Assembly (NCBI GenBank): GCA_964594045.1
Contig: CAZQKR010000061.1
Coordinates: 1-19,409 of the forward strand
From: UBA2365 sp964594045
GTDB lineage: Bacteria; Bacteroidota; Bacteroidia; Chitinophagales; Saprospiraceae
DNA length: 19,409 nucleotides
Direction of reading: 5' to 3'
Both the position numbers and the translations under genes were made by a program. This document shows positions 16,425 through 19,409 of this stretch, piece after piece (positions within the stretch are counted from its first letter, which is position 1; every line of letters begins with the position of its first letter). A model generated the notes under the pieces. That model was not told the DNA's origin. It made no database searches and worked only from the letters and a program-made list of their open reading frames with translations.

Positions 16425-16655
16425 CAAAAATACTGGAATCACAAAAAAGACGATATCGAGGTGTGCCGTGACTGTGAGTTTCGCTATATCTGCACCGACT
16501 GCCGGGCGTACTTAGAAGATCCGCACAACGAGTATTCCAAACCGCTCAAATGCGGCTACGATCCCTACACCGGCGAGTGGTCAGAATGGAGCACAAATCC
16601 TTTGAAACAGGCTGCTATACAGTATTATGGAATGGAGGATTTGGTGAAGAAGTGA
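16425..16655 (+). pseudogene. Second C-terminal remnant of a grasp-with-spasm SPASM maturase (GwsS-like)
   Basis: The frame opens right after a TAA at 16422 and reads QKYWNHKKDDIEVCRDCEFR, then YICTDCRAYLEDP, SKPLKCGYDPYTGEWSEW and a short tail ending KAAIQYYGMED-like (exactly KQAAIQYYGMEDLVKK). This is a very good match to the GwsS C-terminus from memory: CxxCxxRYxCxDC, with a further cysteine in KCGYDP. Only a late GTG (16461) could start it, and all upstream catalytic regions are missing, so it is a 3' remnant. Its codons are much richer in G and C than the preceding AT-rich gene, so the two remnants have different histories. It ends 48 bp before the stop of the convergent Rpn copy 2. Confidence 0.7.
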
Positions 16656-16703
16656 GTTTTTGAGTGAGTAAATGGTTTTCCAATAATTCAATCATTCAGA
16701 AAC

Positions 16704-17645
16704 TCATGATCCCACGTTCTGCGCAATGATCTCTTTAACCCTTTCTGCCGAAAGACCGGTGATGTCTGCCAGAAATTCGATTGAAGCGCCTTTTTGGTAG
16801 CCTTTGAGTATGATTTCAACTTTATTTTGTTCGATCCCTTTTTGCATCCCTTTTTCAATGCCTTTTTCGATACCCCGTTGTTCTGCTATTTCAAAAGTAG
16901 TCATGATTTCAGTTTTTATTTGTTCAGGAAATCTTGCTATTAGTATGATCAACTCTTCTTTCGTAATACTTGTAATGTCAAACAGGTAAACAATTATCGA
17001 ATTGGAAAAGTTCCTTTTTCGATGCCTGACAGAATCAAATTTCGACATGATCTTTTCCAGTTTTTCAAACAACGCTTTATCCATCCGGAATTTTTGGATA
17101 TACAAAGCTGACAGCAAAAATATATTCTCTATGTCTTCCAATTCCGTCTCTGATTTCCTGACCAGATCAACAAATATGGTGGTAAAATCAGGAATAAATT
17201 TATTCAACTCCTCTGAAAGCCCTTCGATCAACTGTAAAAGTGGACGGTATTGCCATTCCTGTTCACCTTGATAAAACAGCAAAGGAATTACCGGATATAG
17301 TGTACTTTCTCCCGATTTTAACTGTGCCAGATAGGCTTTTGTCAGATAGTTCAAAATCTGTATTGCTGCATATTTATCCGGATAACTCTTATGTTCGATC
17401 AGTACAGAAAGGTACAAATCTGCCTTTTGGCTTTCCTTCATCCTGCATCTGAATACCGTATCTGCAAAAACCTCCTGCAGTTCCTCGTCGAGAAAACTAT
17501 TGCTTTGCAGTTCCAGACTGTCATAATCAATCAGCGCAGAGACTTCCTCCGGCAAAAACTGATTCAGAAAATCAATGGCAATATCCTTTTCAGCCATCAT
17601 CGCCTTAAAGAACTTATCGTGTGGATTGTAGAGTGATTTTTCCAT
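16704..17645 (-). CDS. Rpn-family PD-(D/E)XK nuclease (YhgA-like putative transposase), copy 2
   Basis: This 313-residue paralogue of the gene at 14304-15257 has the same orientation. It keeps the catalytic set at identical positions: D62 (FADT), E84-x-K86 (LIEHKSYPD) and Q96..Y100. The HDKFFK N-terminus and the LYPVIPLLFYQG strand are also kept. The glycine-lysine repeat has four units (GIEK GIEK GMQK GIEQ) against five in copy 1. The DNA of the first about 125 bases and of the repeat-to-stop region is nearly the same as copy 1; residues about 110-240 have diverged. Intact frame and active site suggest both copies are functional. Whether the role is recombination, transposition or defence cannot be told from sequence. 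Confidence 0.92.
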   Translation of the reverse strand: MEKSLYNPHDKFFKAMMAEKDIAIDFLNQFLPEEVSALIDYDSLELQSNSFLDEELQEVFADTVFRCRMKESQKADLYLSVLIEHKSYPDKYAAIQILNYLTKAYLAQLKSGESTLYPVIPLLFYQGEQEWQYRPLLQLIEGLSEELNKFIPDFTTIFVDLVRKSETELEDIENIFLLSALYIQKFRMDKALFEKLEKIMSKFDSVRHRKRNFSNSIIVYLFDITSITKEELIILIARFPEQIKTEIMTTFEIAEQRGIEKGIEKGMQKGIEQNKVEIILKGYQKGASIEFLADITGLSAERVKEIIAQNVGS

Positions 17646-17649
17646 TTAA

Positions 17650-17657
17650 CAAAAATA
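17650..17657 (-). promoter_or_regulatory. -7 element abutting the Rpn copy 2 start
   Basis: The minus strand reads TATTTTTG, five bases before the ATG at 17645, the same element and offset as copy 1. The upstream DNA beyond it is less conserved between the copies. Confidence 0.4.
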
Positions 17658-17782
17658 GGGGAAATAGGGGGAAATGGGATAGTTTTTGGGAAGTATCTAG
17701 GATTTATCTTTAATAATAAATATTACTTTTAATTCCCAAAATCTCACATTAAATCAAATACAAATTATATTTTAAATCGTTA

Positions 17783-17790
17783 TAACTTTG
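17783..17790 (+). promoter_or_regulatory. Candidate -7 element for the thioredoxin-like gene
   Basis: TAACTTTG fits TAnnTTTG. It lies about 150 bp before the ATG at 17944, with no clear -33 TTTG, and the intervening leader is AT-rich. Confidence 0.3.
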
Positions 17791-17943
17791 AGTTTGTAAC
17801 CCGGGATTCAATTGCTGTTAATGTTTGGTTTTTGCATTATTTGGTGACTATTAGATATTATAAATTTATGAATATAATTATGGTTAATATTGAAATATTT
17901 TATGAACTGCACCTTAATACATGATATTCTAAATCTCAATCAA

Positions 17944-19251
17944 ATGAAAACAAATTCAGCTCTTTTCAATTTTTGTATGCACCTGTCATTATTTTTTTTT
18001 GTGATTCAACCTGTCCTTTCTCAAAAAGATTCAAAATGGATTTATCTGAAGGAAGACTCATACTTCAGTACGAAGGAAATAACCTTTACTCAAAGTTCTA
18101 TTGCTTTGGATGAATATCATGATTTTGCATTTCGGGGTATTCCTGATGATATTCAACAGGTAAGCTTTAGCTATGGAGTTTTTAGTATTGAATTATTGAG
18201 ACACGAAAGATTGATCAACAAAAAGATTGATAGTCTCTCGTTTTCCAAATTTCAGTATCATCCGGGCAATTATTCCAAAAACGATCATAAATGGAGAATT
18301 TTCGGATTGAGAGGTGTCAGGAATGGTAAGGAAGTTTTTATTTTAGATTCGGACATGGATTTGGATTTTGGGGAGGAGCAGGTTCATGAGTTGATGTTAC
18401 CAATATTCAAAACTGACTGGCCAAAAATTGATAAAATGGTTTTTCCATCTGACACTTTTTATTATGATATAGAATATGAACATTTAATTGGAGGTGAAAT
18501 TCATAACAGGCAAGCAATAATGGCAATTCAAATAATGGCTAAATATAATGAATCAATCGACTCTCTGATTATTCAGAATTCATTTAAAATTGGTTATAAA
18601 TCGAAGTTACTTTACCGGGGAAGAATAAATGATACTGAAATGGAATTATTTATCCAGGACAGATTTCCATGGGAAAACAGTTCCTGTAGATTTCTGGTGA
18701 GAAATGATGAAATGGGTTTGAAGACAATTAATTTAAAAGATAAATTTCAAATAAATAATTCAGGCAATTTTTACTCCATTGATTCTTTAGATGTTGTAAG
18801 TAAAAAAATTAAATGGACCAACCATTATAATGACAAACCCTATATTGAATTATTTGGCCCTTCCTTATCAGATAAAGAACAAATGATTAGTCTCGACAAC
18901 TTGAAAGGAAATAAAAACTATACCATTGTTCATTTTTGGGGTTCATGGTGTAATCCATGCATGAGGAATTTACCCGTTCTCAATGAATTTTATAAACAAA
19001 ACTCACCACATATTAAGTTTTTAGGCGTTTGTACCGATAACTCAATGAATGCCGGGTTAAACGCGATCCTAAAGTTGGAAATTCCATGGGAACAAATATA
19101 TTTTGATTTAAAAACTTTTGAAAACGAAAATAGATGGAACATCAGTTCCTGGCCTACCTATCTACTTTTGAATGACAAAAATGAAATATTGCTTAAAACG
19201 GGTGACCTGAAAACACTTAAGGATTATATAACTGGCATTAAAAATCAATGA
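17944..19251 (+). CDS. Secreted TlpA/thioredoxin-like protein with unrecognised N-terminal region
   Basis: The product is 435 residues from the ATG at 17944, which gives the signal peptide MKTNSALFNFCMHLSLFFFV...PVLSQ. In-frame upstream starts (ATG 17902, TTG 17890) would prepend a non-signal extension. Residues about 28-300 match no domain I know: beta-rich and acidic, with stretches such as LDSDMDLDFGEEQVHEL and RQAIMAIQIMAKYNES. Residues about 305-435 are a thioredoxin fold: IVHFWGSWCNPCMRNLPVLN with redox cysteines C336 and C339 (WCxPC), then FLGVCTDN and a cis-proline segment SSWPTYLLLN. The likely role is periplasmic or surface thiol-disulfide exchange, as for TlpA/ResA relatives. It is the only intact plus-strand gene after the SPASM remnants, so a link to a lost peptide-maturation locus is possible but unproven. 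Confidence 0.85.
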   Translation: MKTNSALFNFCMHLSLFFFVIQPVLSQKDSKWIYLKEDSYFSTKEITFTQSSIALDEYHDFAFRGIPDDIQQVSFSYGVFSIELLRHERLINKKIDSLSFSKFQYHPGNYSKNDHKWRIFGLRGVRNGKEVFILDSDMDLDFGEEQVHELMLPIFKTDWPKIDKMVFPSDTFYYDIEYEHLIGGEIHNRQAIMAIQIMAKYNESIDSLIIQNSFKIGYKSKLLYRGRINDTEMELFIQDRFPWENSSCRFLVRNDEMGLKTINLKDKFQINNSGNFYSIDSLDVVSKKIKWTNHYNDKPYIELFGPSLSDKEQMISLDNLKGNKNYTIVHFWGSWCNPCMRNLPVLNEFYKQNSPHIKFLGVCTDNSMNAGLNAILKLEIPWEQIYFDLKTFENENRWNISSWPTYLLLNDKNEILLKTGDLKTLKDYITGIKNQ

Positions 19252-19409
19252 AAAATTGGGAGAATAAATATCAAAATTGATAATTATTTTGTTAATGCAT
19301 CAAAAACAAATGAGAAAGTGCATCTTTTAATAAAAGAATGATTGTAACTATTCATTAATAAATAGTCGCTCCTTAATATTCATATAAAATATTATAAATC
19401 AGTTAAATA
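19252..19409 (+). other. AT-rich tail, nothing recognised
   Basis: About 160 bp of AT-rich DNA after the last gene. I see no convincing terminator, coding frame or repeat in it. Confidence 0.5.

Noticed and set aside
14304..17645. Composite transposon bounded by the two Rpn genes
   Set aside because: The copies are diverged, lack terminal inverted repeats, and no target duplication is visible; Rpn proteins are not classical insertion-sequence transposases.

Overview
The window looks like a chromosomal accessory segment of a Bacteroidota bacterium, most likely near Saprospirales. Three proteins carry signs of type IX secretion (T9SS): a type A Por-type tail, a type B gliding-associated C-terminal domain, and a T9SS-like module placed unusually at an N-terminus. 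The protein opening EICNNAVDDDQDG is of a kind common in Saprospiraceae. Candidate promoters follow the Bacteroidota TTTG / TAnnTTTG pattern and starts lack strong Shine-Dalgarno sites. No rRNA, tRNA, CRISPR array, T9SS machinery or housekeeping gene is visible.

Layout. Positions 1-1100 and 7037-8070 are two clusters of the same gene-free composite repeat, built from GGAGGAATC-type inverted modules and GC-rich palindromes. They bracket a 1797-residue secreted protein (1217-6610, minus) made of 15 PKD/Ig-like units of about 85 residues ending in a fibronectin III-like and a Fibrobacter-major-paralogue (FISUMP) domain. Next come a secreted Asp-box beta-propeller protein with a T9SS tail (8218-10998, plus), a bidirectional terminator, and a small lipoprotein (11096-11698, minus). 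A roughly 560-bp gene-free stretch follows (11699-12256) holding a nested inverted-repeat element. After it lies a T9SS type B surface protein (12257-14116, minus) with the best promoter in the window.

The right third (14304-19251) differs. Two paralogous Rpn-family PD-(D/E)XK nucleases (14304-15257 and 16704-17645, both minus) bracket an AT-rich pocket. That pocket holds two separate C-terminal remnants resembling the SPASM maturase of the 'grasp-with-spasm' peptide-modification system, with a small secreted or lipoprotein-like gene overlapping the first. A secreted thioredoxin-fold protein with a large unrecognised N-terminal region (17944-19251, plus) follows.

Inference: the left two thirds encode cell-surface proteins exported by a T9SS located elsewhere. 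The right third looks like a recombination site where peptide-maturation loci have been gained and broken and where Rpn nucleases duplicated. The most unusual items are the duplicated Rpn/SPASM-tail arrangement, the repeat clusters bracketing the giant repeat protein, and the nested inverted-repeat element at 11965-12225.
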